NCBI RefSeq assembly: GCF_001544555.2
Contig: NZ_FCOK02000067.1
Span: 1 to 55,095, forward strand
Length of the DNA: 55,095 nucleotides
From: Caballeronia udeis
GTDB taxonomy: Bacteria; Pseudomonadota; Gammaproteobacteria; Burkholderiales; Burkholderiaceae
Direction of reading: 5' to 3'
In this document: positions 16,748 through 24,984 of the stretch, one piece after another
Position numbering within the stretch: the first letter of the stretch is position 1
How the letters are laid out: each line of letters begins with the position of its first letter
Program-made: the position numbers and the translations under genes
The notes under the pieces: model-generated
The model's input: the letters and a program-made list of their open reading frames with translations, nothing else
Told to the model about the DNA's origin: nothing
The model's database searches: none

Positions 16748-17449
16748 ATGAGACTTCATTTCGACCTGGCAACGGTGCTGCAAGGCGACTACGGCGCCTT
16801 GTTCCTGCATGGCGTGGAGCTCACGCTCGCGATGGCCGGACTGGCGTGGTGCCTGTCGCTCGTGGTGGGCATTCTCCTGACGCTGATCCGGCTGACCAAC
16901 CGGCGGCCGGCCACCCTGTTCGTGGCGACCTTCGTGGCGTATCACCGGAACGTCCCCACGCTCGTGCAGATCCTGTTCTGGTACTTCGGCATCTCGACCC
17001 TGCTGCCCATGCCCGTGCAAGACTGGCTGAACCAGTACAACGGCCAGTTCATCTTCGCGGTTGTCGCGATCGGCCTTTGCAGCGGCGCCTACTTGTCCGA
17101 GGACATTCGAAGCGGGTTGCGGGCCATCTCCTACGGACAGTACGAAGCATCGCGCGCGCTGGGGCTGAACTTCGTCAGCGGCATGCGTTACGTGATTCTT
17201 CCCCAGGCGTTGCGCAACTCGATTCCGCCGATGGTGAACCACGCGGTCGTGCTGTTCAAGAACACCAGCCTCGCGATGGCGATCGGCGCAGCGGAACTGA
17301 CCTACGTCACGCGCAAGGTCGAGAACGAGACGTTCCTGTCGTTCGAATCCTATCTGGTTGCGACCGTGCTCTATCTCGCCCTGTCGCTGGTCATCATGCT
17401 GGCAGGCGCCAGGATCGCAGCACACTACCGAATTCCGGGAGTCAGGTGA
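16748..17449 (+). CDS. Polar amino acid-type ABC transporter permease 1
   Basis: A 233-residue inner-membrane permease of the HisM/GltJ type with about five helices. The cytoplasmic EAA loop appears as EASRALGLNFVSGMRYVILPQALRN, shown here in parts: EASRALGL and ILPQALRNSIPPM. The 257 bases upstream carry no gene and probably a promoter, so the transporter may form its own transcript. It is followed after two bases by the second permease. With the binding protein and ATPase it makes a complete importer. Such systems take polar amino acids, opines or small carboxylates. Confidence 0.93.
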   Translation: MRLHFDLATVLQGDYGALFLHGVELTLAMAGLAWCLSLVVGILLTLIRLTNRRPATLFVATFVAYHRNVPTLVQILFWYFGISTLLPMPVQDWLNQYNGQFIFAVVAIGLCSGAYLSEDIRSGLRAISYGQYEASRALGLNFVSGMRYVILPQALRNSIPPMVNHAVVLFKNTSLAMAIGAAELTYVTRKVENETFLSFESYLVATVLYLALSLVIMLAGARIAAHYRIPGVR

Positions 17450-17451
17450 TC

Positions 17452-18201
17452 ATGTTCGATGTCTTGCGCGACAACTGGACGTTACTGCTGATCGGGCAGT
17501 ATCCGCATGGTCCCATTGGCGGAATCGTCGTGACAATCCTGCTGTCTTTATCGGCGCTTGTCATTGCCATTCCGTTGGGCATCCTCGTGGCACTGGCTCG
17601 CATCAGTCACTTCAAGGTATTGCGTGCACCGGCAACGGCACTGGTCTATACGGTCCGCGGCGTGCCGCTGCTCATGGTTATTTTCTGGGTCTATTTCCTT
17701 GTTCCGGTACTGACGGGATATCCCGTGACCGGATTCGTGACCATGCTGTGCGCCCTCGTGATCTACGACTCGGCGTATCTCGGCGAGATCATTCGCGCAG
17801 GCATCGAGGCTTTGCCGAAGGGGCAGACCGAGGCGTCGAGAGCGCTGGGCATGAGCTACCTGAAGACCATGCGCGCGGTGATCCTGCCGCAGGCGCTCTA
17901 TAACGTGGTCCCGAGCATGGTTACGCAGTTTGTCTCGACCATCAAGGAGACATCGCTGGGTTACATCATCAATGTCCAGGAAATTTCCTTCGCAGCCGAC
18001 CAGATCAACAACCGGTTGATGACCAAGCCATTCCCGGTCTATCTGATTCTCGCGTTGAGTTACTTCATTCTTTGCTACGCGCTCACCCAACTGGCCCATT
18101 ACCTTGAAAGACGCGTGACCAGCAAGCGGGCTGGAAAGCGTAACAAAACGCGTCCCGGTGCTGAGCAACCGCTCCTTGAAACCGCAGTGAGCGAGCACTG
18201 A
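17452..18201 (+). CDS. Polar amino acid-type ABC transporter permease 2
   Basis: A 249-residue permease, the HisQ/GltK-type partner of the preceding gene. Helices are visible from GIVVTILLSLSALVIAI onward, and the EAA loop contains EASRALGMSYLKTMRAVILPQ in parts (EASRALGMS, VILPQALYN). The C-terminal tail is long, basic and polar (KRAGKRNKTR). The start at ATG 17452 follows the previous stop by two bases; a much longer frame upstream is only the other frame of permease 1. The pair forms the membrane channel of the importer. Confidence 0.92.
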   Translation: MFDVLRDNWTLLLIGQYPHGPIGGIVVTILLSLSALVIAIPLGILVALARISHFKVLRAPATALVYTVRGVPLLMVIFWVYFLVPVLTGYPVTGFVTMLCALVIYDSAYLGEIIRAGIEALPKGQTEASRALGMSYLKTMRAVILPQALYNVVPSMVTQFVSTIKETSLGYIINVQEISFAADQINNRLMTKPFPVYLILALSYFILCYALTQLAHYLERRVTSKRAGKRNKTRPGAEQPLLETAVSEH

Positions 18202-18227
18202 GCGCTTAATCGTTCAAAGGATCCGAC

Positions 18228-18956
18228 ATGATCAAATTTTCCGGCGTGAACAAGTGGTATGGCGAATATCACGCGCTCGTCGATGTCAACGCCGAGGTCC
18301 GCAAGGGCGAGGTCGTGGTGGTATGCGGACCCTCCGGTTCGGGCAAATCCACCCTGATTCGCACGGTCAACCGTCTTGAAGAAATCGACCAGGGCAATAT
18401 CTCGTTCGACAACCAGAATATCCACGAAAAGAAGATCGGCCTGAATGCGTTTCGAAGCAAGATCGGGTTCGTGTTTCAGCAGTTCAACCTGTTCCCGCAT
18501 CTTTCGGTGCTCGACAACATCACGCTCTCTCCCATGCGCGTACGCGGCATGAAGCGAGCCGCAGCCGAACGCAAGGCGGCAGACCTGTTGTCGCGCGTGG
18601 GACTGGCCAACAAGGCCCTGGCGTTCCCGGGGCAATTGTCCGGCGGCCAGCAGCAGCGCGTGGCAATTGCGCGTGCGCTTGCAATGGACCCGCCGGCCAT
18701 GCTCTTCGACGAACCCACCAGCGCGCTGGATCCCGAGATGGTGGGTGAAGTGCTCAGCGTCATGAAGAGCCTCGCGCAGGACGGCATGACGATGATGTGC
18801 GTGACCCATGAAATGGGCTTCGCCCGCGAAGTGGCGGACCGCGTGTGGTTCATGGACGCAGGAAAGATCATAGAGACCGCTGAGCCGGAAGCGTTCTTCC
18901 TGCATCCGCAGCATGAGCGGGCCCAGAGATTCTTGTCGGACTTGCGCACGCACTGA
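18228..18956 (+). CDS. Polar amino acid-type ABC transporter ATP-binding protein
   Basis: A 242-residue GlnQ/HisP-type ATPase. Walker A is GPSGSGKST, the Q-loop is FQQFNLFPHL, the signature is LSGGQQQR, and Walker B is AMLFDEPTSALDPE with the switch histidine in CVTHEMGFA. AAGGA precedes the ATG. It energises the two permeases and is followed after 78 bases by the binding-protein gene. All motifs are intact, so the importer should be functional. It gives no substrate information beyond membership of the polar amino acid uptake group. Confidence 0.95.
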   Translation: MIKFSGVNKWYGEYHALVDVNAEVRKGEVVVVCGPSGSGKSTLIRTVNRLEEIDQGNISFDNQNIHEKKIGLNAFRSKIGFVFQQFNLFPHLSVLDNITLSPMRVRGMKRAAAERKAADLLSRVGLANKALAFPGQLSGGQQQRVAIARALAMDPPAMLFDEPTSALDPEMVGEVLSVMKSLAQDGMTMMCVTHEMGFAREVADRVWFMDAGKIIETAEPEAFFLHPQHERAQRFLSDLRTH

Positions 18957-19034
18957 CACCCGTTGGCTGATGCGCTCCCAGTACGGTTTCAAAGCCAGGT
19001 TCTTCTCAACTCAATCCAGGTCAGGAGTTTTTCG

Positions 19035-19883
19035 ATGCGTTCAAAAGCAGGATTAGCGGGCATGCTGGCGTTTACGGGGTGGGTCGCGTGCGTCGCGCCT
19101 GCCCAGGCGGACCAATTGTCCGATATCAAGGCGCACGGTACCTTGAGTTGCGGTGTGTATTCCAATGTGGAACCGTTCTCGTATCCGAACGCGCAGACGC
19201 GTCAGCTCGAAGGCATGGATGTGGATATCTGCACCGCCATCGCAAAGCAGCTTGGCGTCAAGGTAAGTCTGGAACCGCTGGCCGTTGAAGCGCGCATTCC
19301 GCAACTGAAACTCGGCCGCGTGGACATGGTGGTGGCGAACCTCGCCTACACCAAGACCCGCGCTACGCAGGTGTCATTCAGCGACGCATACTATTCGACC
19401 AAGGAAGTGCTGGTCGTCAAGAAGGCCGATGCCGGGAAAAAGCTCGCCGATTTCTCCGGACAAAAGATCAGCGCAGCCGATGGCTCGACGTCAGCGCAAT
19501 CGATCCCGCTCTCCATCAAGGATGGCCAGGCGGTGACCTTCCACGACACGAGTTCCGCGTTCCTGGCGCTGCAGCAAGGCAAGGTGAAGGGCTTCGTCAC
19601 CAACCAGATGACCGCGATCAAGATCGCAAAGCAGGTCGAAGGGTCTGATGGCGCTGTCGCTATTGCTGCCGAGCCCATGTTGATCGAACCGATTGCGGTT
19701 GGCTTGCGCCAGAACGAACCCGCCATGCTTGGCGCGGTGAACAAAGCGCTGATGTCGCTTGAAACGAGCGGCGAAATGAACGCGATCTTCAACAAGTGGC
19801 TCGGGCCGAAAACGCCCTACGGTCTTTCGCGTACCGACAAGGTGACGCCCATCGACCAGCTCAAGTTCACGCCAGTGTCCTGA
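19035..19883 (+). CDS. ABC transporter periplasmic substrate-binding protein (SBP family 3)
   Basis: A 282-residue family 3 solute-binding protein. A signal peptide of about 25 residues ends in APAQA before DQLSDIK, with no lipobox cysteine at the cleavage site. The mature part has the family signature GMDVDICTAIAKQLGVK and LGRVDMVVANLAYTKTRA. TCAGGAG lies upstream of the ATG at 19035, and the longer frame is unlikely because it would put residues before the signal peptide. It delivers the ligand to the adjacent permeases. The ligand could be an amino acid, lactam or acidic sugar derivative; the neighbouring sugar-acid and Pxp genes make either possible. Confidence 0.93.
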   Translation: MRSKAGLAGMLAFTGWVACVAPAQADQLSDIKAHGTLSCGVYSNVEPFSYPNAQTRQLEGMDVDICTAIAKQLGVKVSLEPLAVEARIPQLKLGRVDMVVANLAYTKTRATQVSFSDAYYSTKEVLVVKKADAGKKLADFSGQKISAADGSTSAQSIPLSIKDGQAVTFHDTSSAFLALQQGKVKGFVTNQMTAIKIAKQVEGSDGAVAIAAEPMLIEPIAVGLRQNEPAMLGAVNKALMSLETSGEMNAIFNKWLGPKTPYGLSRTDKVTPIDQLKFTPVS

Positions 19884-19906
19884 GCGTGCCGTGTGAAGTG
19901 CATGAC

Positions 19907-20443
19907 ATGAAGCATAAAATTGTTGTGATGGGCGTATCGGGTTCGGGGAAATCGACCCTCGGACGAGCCCTCGCGCGTGTGCTCGATGTGCGTTTCATCG
20001 AAGGAGACGAACATCATTTGGCGAGCAGCCGCGAGAAAATGCGCAACGGCATTGGACTTGGCGATGCCGACCGTGAGCCCTGGCTTGAACTGCTTGGCGC
20101 TAAAATGGCGGACGAGAAGGACTCGGTCGTCCTTTCCTGTTCCGCATTGAAACGGAGTTACCGCGAGAGCTTGCGGCGGCGTGTCGAGAACCTCAAGTTT
20201 GTCTTTCTCGACGTGGCTCCAGGCATTGCGATGCAACGCGTGATTGCCCGGACGGCGCATGAATTCCCGCCCGCGTTGGTTGCCGACCAGTTCAAGGCGC
20301 TTGAGTCGCCGGAGGGTGAATCGAACGTCCTGACGGTCCTCGCGTCCGATGTGACGGAGTTGCAACTGGGCCAGATATCGGCATGGCTCGACGCTCCCGG
20401 CCACGGCAAAAATGTCGGGGATTGCGCTCGCGAACACACGTGA
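19907..20443 (+). CDS. gntK: Gluconokinase
   Basis: A 178-residue shikimate-kinase-fold gluconokinase of typical length. The P-loop is GVSGSGKSTLG near residue 9; FIEGDEHH, the GLGDADREPWL segment and SCSALKRSYR are family signatures, and the C-terminus carries the ALESPEGE motif. It phosphorylates D-gluconate to 6-phosphogluconate, feeding the Entner-Doudoroff or pentose phosphate route. It begins 23 bases after the binding-protein gene and ends 26 bases before gluconate 5-dehydrogenase, so these are likely in one operon. With the idonate dehydrogenase and gluconate 5-dehydrogenase it completes an L-idonate to 6-phosphogluconate pathway. Confidence 0.94.
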   Translation: MKHKIVVMGVSGSGKSTLGRALARVLDVRFIEGDEHHLASSREKMRNGIGLGDADREPWLELLGAKMADEKDSVVLSCSALKRSYRESLRRRVENLKFVFLDVAPGIAMQRVIARTAHEFPPALVADQFKALESPEGESNVLTVLASDVTELQLGQISAWLDAPGHGKNVGDCAREHT

Positions 20444-20469
20444 AGATAGACGAATCACCAGGAGATATT

Positions 20470-21243
20470 TTGAATCAGATGCTCAAGATGTTTGATTTGT
20501 CGGGTAAGCGGGCGCTCGTCACCGGGTCGAGTACCGGAATTGGCTTTGCGCTCTCGCGCGGACTTGCCGGCGCCGGCGCACAGGTTATCTTGAACGGCCG
20601 CAATGAAGCGCGCCTTGCCGAAGCGGTGGAGCGTTTGCGCGGTGAAGGTTTGACTGCCGATGCATCGAGTTTCGACGTGACGTCCCCGTCGGAGGTATCG
20701 GCGGCGATCGAGAGGATCGAACGTGAGCACGGACCCATCGACATTCTTGTCAATAACGCGGGGATGCAGCGTCGCGCGCCTCTGGACCAGTTTTCGCACG
20801 AGCAGTGGCAGGAGTTGATGAAGACGAACGTGGACAGCGTATTCCTGGTCGGGCAAGCGGTCGCGCGCTTCATGATCACGCGTGGCGCGGGCAAGATCGT
20901 CAATATCTGCTCGGTTCAAAGCGAACTGGGACGCCCGGATATCGCCGCCTATACCGCGACAAAAGGCGCGGTGAAAATGTTGACCAAGGGCATGGCGATC
21001 GACTGGGGCAAACATGGCATTCAGGTGAACGGGCTTGGACCAGGCTACTTCAAGACCGAGTTGACCGAGGCGCTCGTGAACAACGAGACGTTTAGCGCGT
21101 GGCTCATCGGACGCACGCCATCGCGGCGCTGGGGGGATGTCGAGGATCTGGTGGGGGCGGCAATATTCCTTACCAGTGCGGCCTCGAACTTCGTCAACGG
21201 GCACATTCTTTATGTCGATGGCGGCGTGACGGCAACGCTTTAA
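20470..21243 (+). CDS. idnO: Gluconate 5-dehydrogenase-like SDR
   Basis: A 257-residue SDR. FDLSGKRALVTGSSTGIG opens the Rossmann fold; NNAGMQ is at about 95-100, and the catalytic residues are S148, Y161 and K165 (YTATK). It matches gluconate 5-dehydrogenase (5-keto-D-gluconate to D-gluconate). The start is TTG 20470, with AGGAGA six bases upstream; ATG 20479 is the alternative but is spaced poorly. It lies just after gntK and just before a strong terminator, so it ends the array. The 5-keto substrate would come from the idonate dehydrogenase at 5929-6963. Confidence 0.88.
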   Translation: MNQMLKMFDLSGKRALVTGSSTGIGFALSRGLAGAGAQVILNGRNEARLAEAVERLRGEGLTADASSFDVTSPSEVSAAIERIEREHGPIDILVNNAGMQRRAPLDQFSHEQWQELMKTNVDSVFLVGQAVARFMITRGAGKIVNICSVQSELGRPDIAAYTATKGAVKMLTKGMAIDWGKHGIQVNGLGPGYFKTELTEALVNNETFSAWLIGRTPSRRWGDVEDLVGAAIFLTSAASNFVNGHILYVDGGVTATL

Positions 21244-21273
21244 CGAATGCGCTTTGCTGAAGACAAAAGCGAC

Positions 21274-21312
21274 AAAAGCGCGTTGTGGTCACAAGATCCA
21301 CAACGCGCTTTT
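21274..21312. terminator. Strong hairpin terminator, probably bidirectional
   Basis: A perfect 15-base-pair stem (AAAAGCGCGTTGTGG paired with its complement) with a nine-base loop. The A-run and T-run at the stem base supply a U-tract in either direction. It lies 31 bases after the gluconate 5-dehydrogenase stop and 20 bases before the end of the convergent RraA-type gene, so it can end both transcripts. Confidence 0.9.
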
Positions 21313-21331
21313 TGTCTTTCTTACGATTGCC

Positions 21332-22006
21332 TTAGTTGTTGCACCGCTCCTCTAGCACATCGATAAACGCGCGGTCCCACTTGCCCTCTCTCATGGCTTG
21401 CATGGTGCGTGCTTCAGCCGCCAGCACCGCGTGCGCTTTCTCGATCACGGTTGCTGCGTCTTCCTGAGGAATCGCCAGCACACCGTCCTGATCGCCGACC
21501 ACGATATCGCCCGGATTCACCACCATGCCGCCGACCGAGACCGGCACATTGATCTCGCCCGGACCGTCCTTATAGGGGCCACGGTGCGTAACGCCCCGTG
21601 CATAGACGGGAAACTCGCGGCTGCGGATTTCGGCTACATCGCGGATCGCGCCGTCGATCACGATACCCGCCATGCCAATGCTTGCAGCATAGAACGTGAG
21701 AATGCCGCCGATGACAGCGTTGTTGAGGTCGCCGCCCGCGTCAATGACCAGCACGTCGCCTGCTCGGCAAAACTCGAGGGCGCGCAAATACGTCAGGTTG
21801 TCGCCTCCACGGGAGCGCACGGTGACGGCTGTTCCGGCCATGGTCGGAGCGACCGGCCGATGGTAGGGCGAAAGACCCACCGTGCCGATATTGCGATGCA
21901 TGTTGTCGCTCAATGCCGACACGGGAATGTCGTGCAATGACGCGAGGATCGCGGCATCGGCCTGAGGTGCGGAGGGATTCTTGCGAATGGCTTTATAAGT
22001 GGACAT
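21332..22006 (-). CDS. RraA-family aldolase/decarboxylase-like protein
   Basis: A 224-residue RraA/HMG-aldolase-fold protein. Recognisable segments are PVSALSDNM near the start, GTAVTVRSRGGDN, VLVIDAGGDLNNAVIGG, GIVIDGAIRD and VVNPGDIVVGDQDGV. The GxxRD-type motif (GAIRDV) with the downstream D is the metal and substrate site in 4-hydroxy-4-methyl-2-oxoglutarate aldolase and oxaloacetate decarboxylase; true RNase E inhibitors are shorter. It is most likely an aldolase for a branched 2-oxo acid. It lies 38 bases after the aminotransferase on the same strand, so transamination feeding an aldol cleavage is a reasonable guess. Confidence 0.88.
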   Translation of the reverse strand: MSTYKAIRKNPSAPQADAAILASLHDIPVSALSDNMHRNIGTVGLSPYHRPVAPTMAGTAVTVRSRGGDNLTYLRALEFCRAGDVLVIDAGGDLNNAVIGGILTFYAASIGMAGIVIDGAIRDVAEIRSREFPVYARGVTHRGPYKDGPGEINVPVSVGGMVVNPGDIVVGDQDGVLAIPQEDAATVIEKAHAVLAAEARTMQAMREGKWDRAFIDVLEERCNN

Positions 22007-22044
22007 GGATCGACAAAAACGATTAATGGTTGCGGGAGCGTCGC

Positions 22045-23253
22045 TTAAACCAGTGCCTTGACCGCCGTGGCGATACGGCGGCAGCCTTCCTCGAGGACAT
22101 CGAGCGACGTCGCGATCGAAAGGCGGAAGTAGGGGGACAGGCCATAAGCCACGCCTGCGACGACAGCTACACCGGCACTGTCGAGCAGATACATCACCAC
22201 GTCAGTGTCATTGGCAATCACCTTGCCGTCAGGGGTGCTCTTGCCCAGCAACCCTGCACAATTGATGTAGAGATAGAAAGCGCCATCGGGCTGACGGCAG
22301 CGCAAGCCCGGAATGGCGTTGATCATTTCGAGTGTCACGTCACGCCGTTTTTTATAGATCGCGGTACTTTCAGTCACGAAGCTTTGGTCGCCATTGAGCG
22401 CGGCCGTCGCAGCCGCCTGGCTGATCGAGCAGCAGTTTCCCGAGGACTGGGACAGCAGCGTATCCAGTGCGACGATCAGGTCGCGCGGGCCTGCCACGTA
22501 ACCAATCCGCCAGCCTGTCATGGCATAAGTCTTCGACACCCCGTTGATTGCGAGCGTCCGGTCGCGCAGTTCCGGTGCGGCCTGCAGGAAGTGGGGCGTG
22601 CTTTGGCCGTCGTAGCGCAAGTGCTCATAGATATCGTCCGTCATGACGAGCACATCAGGATGGGCAGCGAGCACATCGGCTAACCCGCGGTACTCGGCCA
22701 GCGTGTAGCTGGCTCCGGTCGGGTTGCTCGGCGAGTTGATCAATAGCCAGCGGGTGCGCGGCGTGATCGCGGCCTCGAGTTGCGACGGGGTGATCTTGAA
22801 GCCGTTTTCTTCCGGGCAGGCGACCGTTACCGGCGTTCCGTCGCAGGCAAGCACCATGTCGGGGTACGACACCCAATAGGGCGCCGGCACGATGACTTCA
22901 TCGCCCGGTTCGAGCGTGATGGAAAACGCGCTATAGATCGCGCTTTTCGCGCCATTCGTGACAATGATCTCGTTCGGCGCGTAGGACAGCCCATTTTCGC
23001 GGGCCAGCTTCGCCACGATAGCCTCGCGAAGTTCAAGCTTGCCGGCCATCAGCGTGTATCGGGTGTCGCCGCGGTCCATGGCGGCAGCGGCGGCCTCACG
23101 AATATGTTTCGGGGTATCGAAATCGGGTTCACCGACCACGAGATTGACGATCGACTTGCCCTGGCGACGCAACTCGTTGGCGCGGTCTGCCGCGGATGTG
23201 CTCGGAGACGGTTTGATGCGCCGCACTCGAGCGGCGATTCGGGAAGTACTCAC
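22045..23253 (-). CDS. PLP-dependent aminotransferase, class I (aspartate aminotransferase-like)
   Basis: A 402-residue fold-type I aminotransferase. Motifs include VVGEPDFDTPKHI, the ITNGAKSAIYSAF-type cofactor region, NSPSNPTG, and the PLP lysine in GVSKTYAMTGWRIGY. The GTG at 23253 is preferred because AAGGA lies five bases upstream; an ATG 33 bases earlier has no ribosome site. It is close to the broad-specificity bacterial aspartate/prephenate aminotransferases, with the amino-acid substrate uncertain. It forms a two-gene unit with the RraA-type gene and is divergent from the region 3 catabolic cluster. Confidence 0.9.
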   Translation of the reverse strand: MSTSRIAARVRRIKPSPSTSAADRANELRRQGKSIVNLVVGEPDFDTPKHIREAAAAAMDRGDTRYTLMAGKLELREAIVAKLARENGLSYAPNEIIVTNGAKSAIYSAFSITLEPGDEVIVPAPYWVSYPDMVLACDGTPVTVACPEENGFKITPSQLEAAITPRTRWLLINSPSNPTGASYTLAEYRGLADVLAAHPDVLVMTDDIYEHLRYDGQSTPHFLQAAPELRDRTLAINGVSKTYAMTGWRIGYVAGPRDLIVALDTLLSQSSGNCCSISQAAATAALNGDQSFVTESTAIYKKRRDVTLEMINAIPGLRCRQPDGAFYLYINCAGLLGKSTPDGKVIANDTDVVMYLLDSAGVAVVAGVAYGLSPYFRLSIATSLDVLEEGCRRIATAVKALV

Positions 23254-23459
23254 GGAATTCCTTGCATCGGCTGTGGGATTACCCATAACAGTAGAAGCGA
23301 AGGAAACTTTAAGCCAAGACGGTTTTAGTCTCGCGTGAGAAGAAACGCTTATGGTGTGGTTCGGTCACCTGCCGCGTGCGGCCGGCTGAAAGCCCGCGCA
23401 TAACAAGATCGAGCGTACTTTCCTGTCCTCCTATCCGGCCGTCGTCACGGATCACCTTC

Positions 23460-23487
23460 TTGACGGATTGTATGATCGACATATAAT
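23460..23487 (+). promoter_or_regulatory. Consensus sigma-70 promoter with GATTGTATGATC in the spacer
   Basis: TTGACG and TATAAT are separated by 16 bases, an unusually good match. The spacer starts with GATTGTATGATC, which shares GATTGT and the reverse of CATACAATC with the perfect palindrome at 24985. It drives the plus-strand cluster beginning with the truncated MFS frame. A repressor bound there would block RNA polymerase directly. Confidence 0.65.
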
Positions 23488-23545
23488 AAGTTCAAAACCT
23501 GTATCCAAAAAACAGGCTGCTTTCGCAGGAAAATCCAGGAGATAC

Positions 23546-23731
23546 ATGTCGATGCTAGCCGAAGCAAGTATTGGGTATCGTCTCGACCGGTTGCCGCTCT
23601 CGCGCTTTCACGGGCGGCTGCTCGGCCTAGTTGCGGCTGGCATGTTCCTTGATTCGTTCGACATTTACATTGCCGGATCGGTGCTTGCCGCGCTGATCCA
23701 CGACGCGAGCCCGGCCAGCGCACTCGAATAG
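23546..23731 (+). pseudogene. Truncated MFS transporter (N-terminal fragment)
   Basis: A 61-codon frame with AGGAGATAC before its ATG. It encodes the beginning of an MFS carrier: YRLDRLPLSRFH, then the first helix LLGLVAAGMFLDSFDIYI and the start of the loop, ending at a stop right after SALE. Full-length relatives have about 440 residues, so everything after the first helix is gone. The promoter and ribosome site are intact, so the fragment is probably still transcribed as a leader for the downstream hydrolase. An intact MFS gene appears at 27945 in the same cluster. Confidence 0.8.
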
Positions 23732-23784
23732 TCGCCACTCAGCCGCCGTTCCCAAGCAACCTGCAAAGAAAGGAATACCCGTTC

Positions 23785-24582
23785 ATGCCAACGCCCGAAA
23801 ACTATCGCATCTTCGCAGTGAAGTACGCGCACCACGCGCGCCGTTCCACGGAGAACTTCATTGGCGGCGATTCGCACGATGTCCCCATGCCGCTCGATTA
23901 TTTCGTGTGGGCGGTCGTCGGCGAGTCGCGCGCATTCATCGTGGATACGGGGTTCGACAACAGCATGGCGCAACAGCGCGGACGGACCATTACCCACCCG
24001 GTCGAAGCCGGTCTGAAGCAGATCGGCATCCGGCCGGAGTCAGTGGATGACGTCATCCTGACGCATATGCATTACGACCACGCGGGTAACCGCTCGCTCT
24101 TTCCGAAGGCGCGGTATCACGTGCAGGACAAGGAGATGGCCTATTGCACGGGCCGCTGCATGTGTCACCACGCGCTGAGCCATCCCTTCGAGCCGGAAGA
24201 CGTGAAGGCGATGGTCGGCCGGGTGTTCGAGGGTCGCGTGCAGTTCCACGACGGCGATTCGCAACTCACGCCTGGCTTGAGCGTGCACTGGGTCGGCGGT
24301 CATTCGAATGGCTTGCAGGTCGTGCGCGTTCACACGGAGCGCGGCTGGGTCGTGCTCGCCTCCGACGCCTCTCACTTCTACGCAAACATACGCGAGAACC
24401 GGCCGTACCCGATCGTCTACAACGTCGGCGACATGCTTGAGGGCTTCAGGACCGTCATGCACCTCGCGGACTCTCCCGATCATGTCGTGCCGGGCCACGA
24501 CCCCGAAGTTCTCAGGGTCTATGCGCCGCACGACCACAAAACGGAAGGCTGGATCGCGCGCCTGGATGTGGCGCCGCGTTGA
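23785..24582 (+). CDS. Metallo-beta-lactamase-fold hydrolase, N-acyl homoserine lactonase family-like
   Basis: A 265-residue metallo-hydrolase. The zinc motif is HMHYDHAG (HxHxDH), with later ligands in VGGHSNG, SDASHFY and VPGHDP. Architecture and the spacing of these histidines fit the AttM/AiiB-type lactonase branch. Such enzymes open acyl-homoserine lactones, but relatives hydrolyse gamma-lactones in catabolic operons. The setting among dehydrogenases argues for a catabolic lactone here. The ATG has AAAGGAA upstream. It follows a truncated MFS frame and precedes a NIPSNAP gene by 41 bases. Confidence 0.88.
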   Translation: MPTPENYRIFAVKYAHHARRSTENFIGGDSHDVPMPLDYFVWAVVGESRAFIVDTGFDNSMAQQRGRTITHPVEAGLKQIGIRPESVDDVILTHMHYDHAGNRSLFPKARYHVQDKEMAYCTGRCMCHHALSHPFEPEDVKAMVGRVFEGRVQFHDGDSQLTPGLSVHWVGGHSNGLQVVRVHTERGWVVLASDASHFYANIRENRPYPIVYNVGDMLEGFRTVMHLADSPDHVVPGHDPEVLRVYAPHDHKTEGWIARLDVAPR

Positions 24583-24623
24583 TCGCCCCTTACCTTGATC
24601 CTTACCTGACGGAGAACAACACC

Positions 24624-24950
24624 ATGATTGTAGAGATGCGCGTTTATCACTGCCTGCCGGGCCGTCTGCCTGCCCTTCAGGAACGCTTTAGCACCACGAC
24701 GCTGGGCTTTTTCGAAAAATATGGCATCGAACAGATCGGCTTTTGGACCACGCTGATCGGGCCCAGCAATCACGCGCTTACCTACCTGTTGAAGTGGGAG
24801 AGCCTCGCCGAACGCGAGACCAAGTGGAACGCGTTCCAGGCCGATGCGGAGTGGATCGCCAAGCGCGCCGCGAGTGAGGCGGAGAAGATGATTGTCGAGC
24901 GGATAGAGAACGTGTTCCTTACGCCGACAGCTTTCTCGGCATTGAAGTAA
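24624..24950 (+). CDS. NIPSNAP-family small protein
   Basis: A 108-residue ferredoxin-like alpha/beta-barrel protein. The opening MIVEMRVYHCLPGRLPAL and the middle GFWTTLIGPSNHALTYLLKWES (cited in parts: GFWTTLIG, LTYLLKWES) are typical of NIPSNAP domains, which are dimeric and of unclear function; some work as small isomerases or dioxygenase-like accessory proteins in catabolic clusters. GGAGA lies eight bases before the ATG. Placement between the lactonase and a dehydrogenase gene suggests a part in the same pathway. Confidence 0.85.
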   Translation: MIVEMRVYHCLPGRLPALQERFSTTTLGFFEKYGIEQIGFWTTLIGPSNHALTYLLKWESLAERETKWNAFQADAEWIAKRAASEAEKMIVERIENVFLTPTAFSALK

Positions 24951-24984
24951 GATCGGGAAAACCCGTATTAATTGTCTATCGACT

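Noticed and set aside
16846..17451. N-terminal extension of the second ABC permease
   Set aside because: This part is only another frame of permease 1; the family start is ATG 17452, two bases after that gene's stop.
23785..24582. A quorum-quenching system
   Set aside because: The lactonase family match exists, but no luxI/luxR genes are nearby and the surroundings are catabolic, so a metabolic lactone is more likely.
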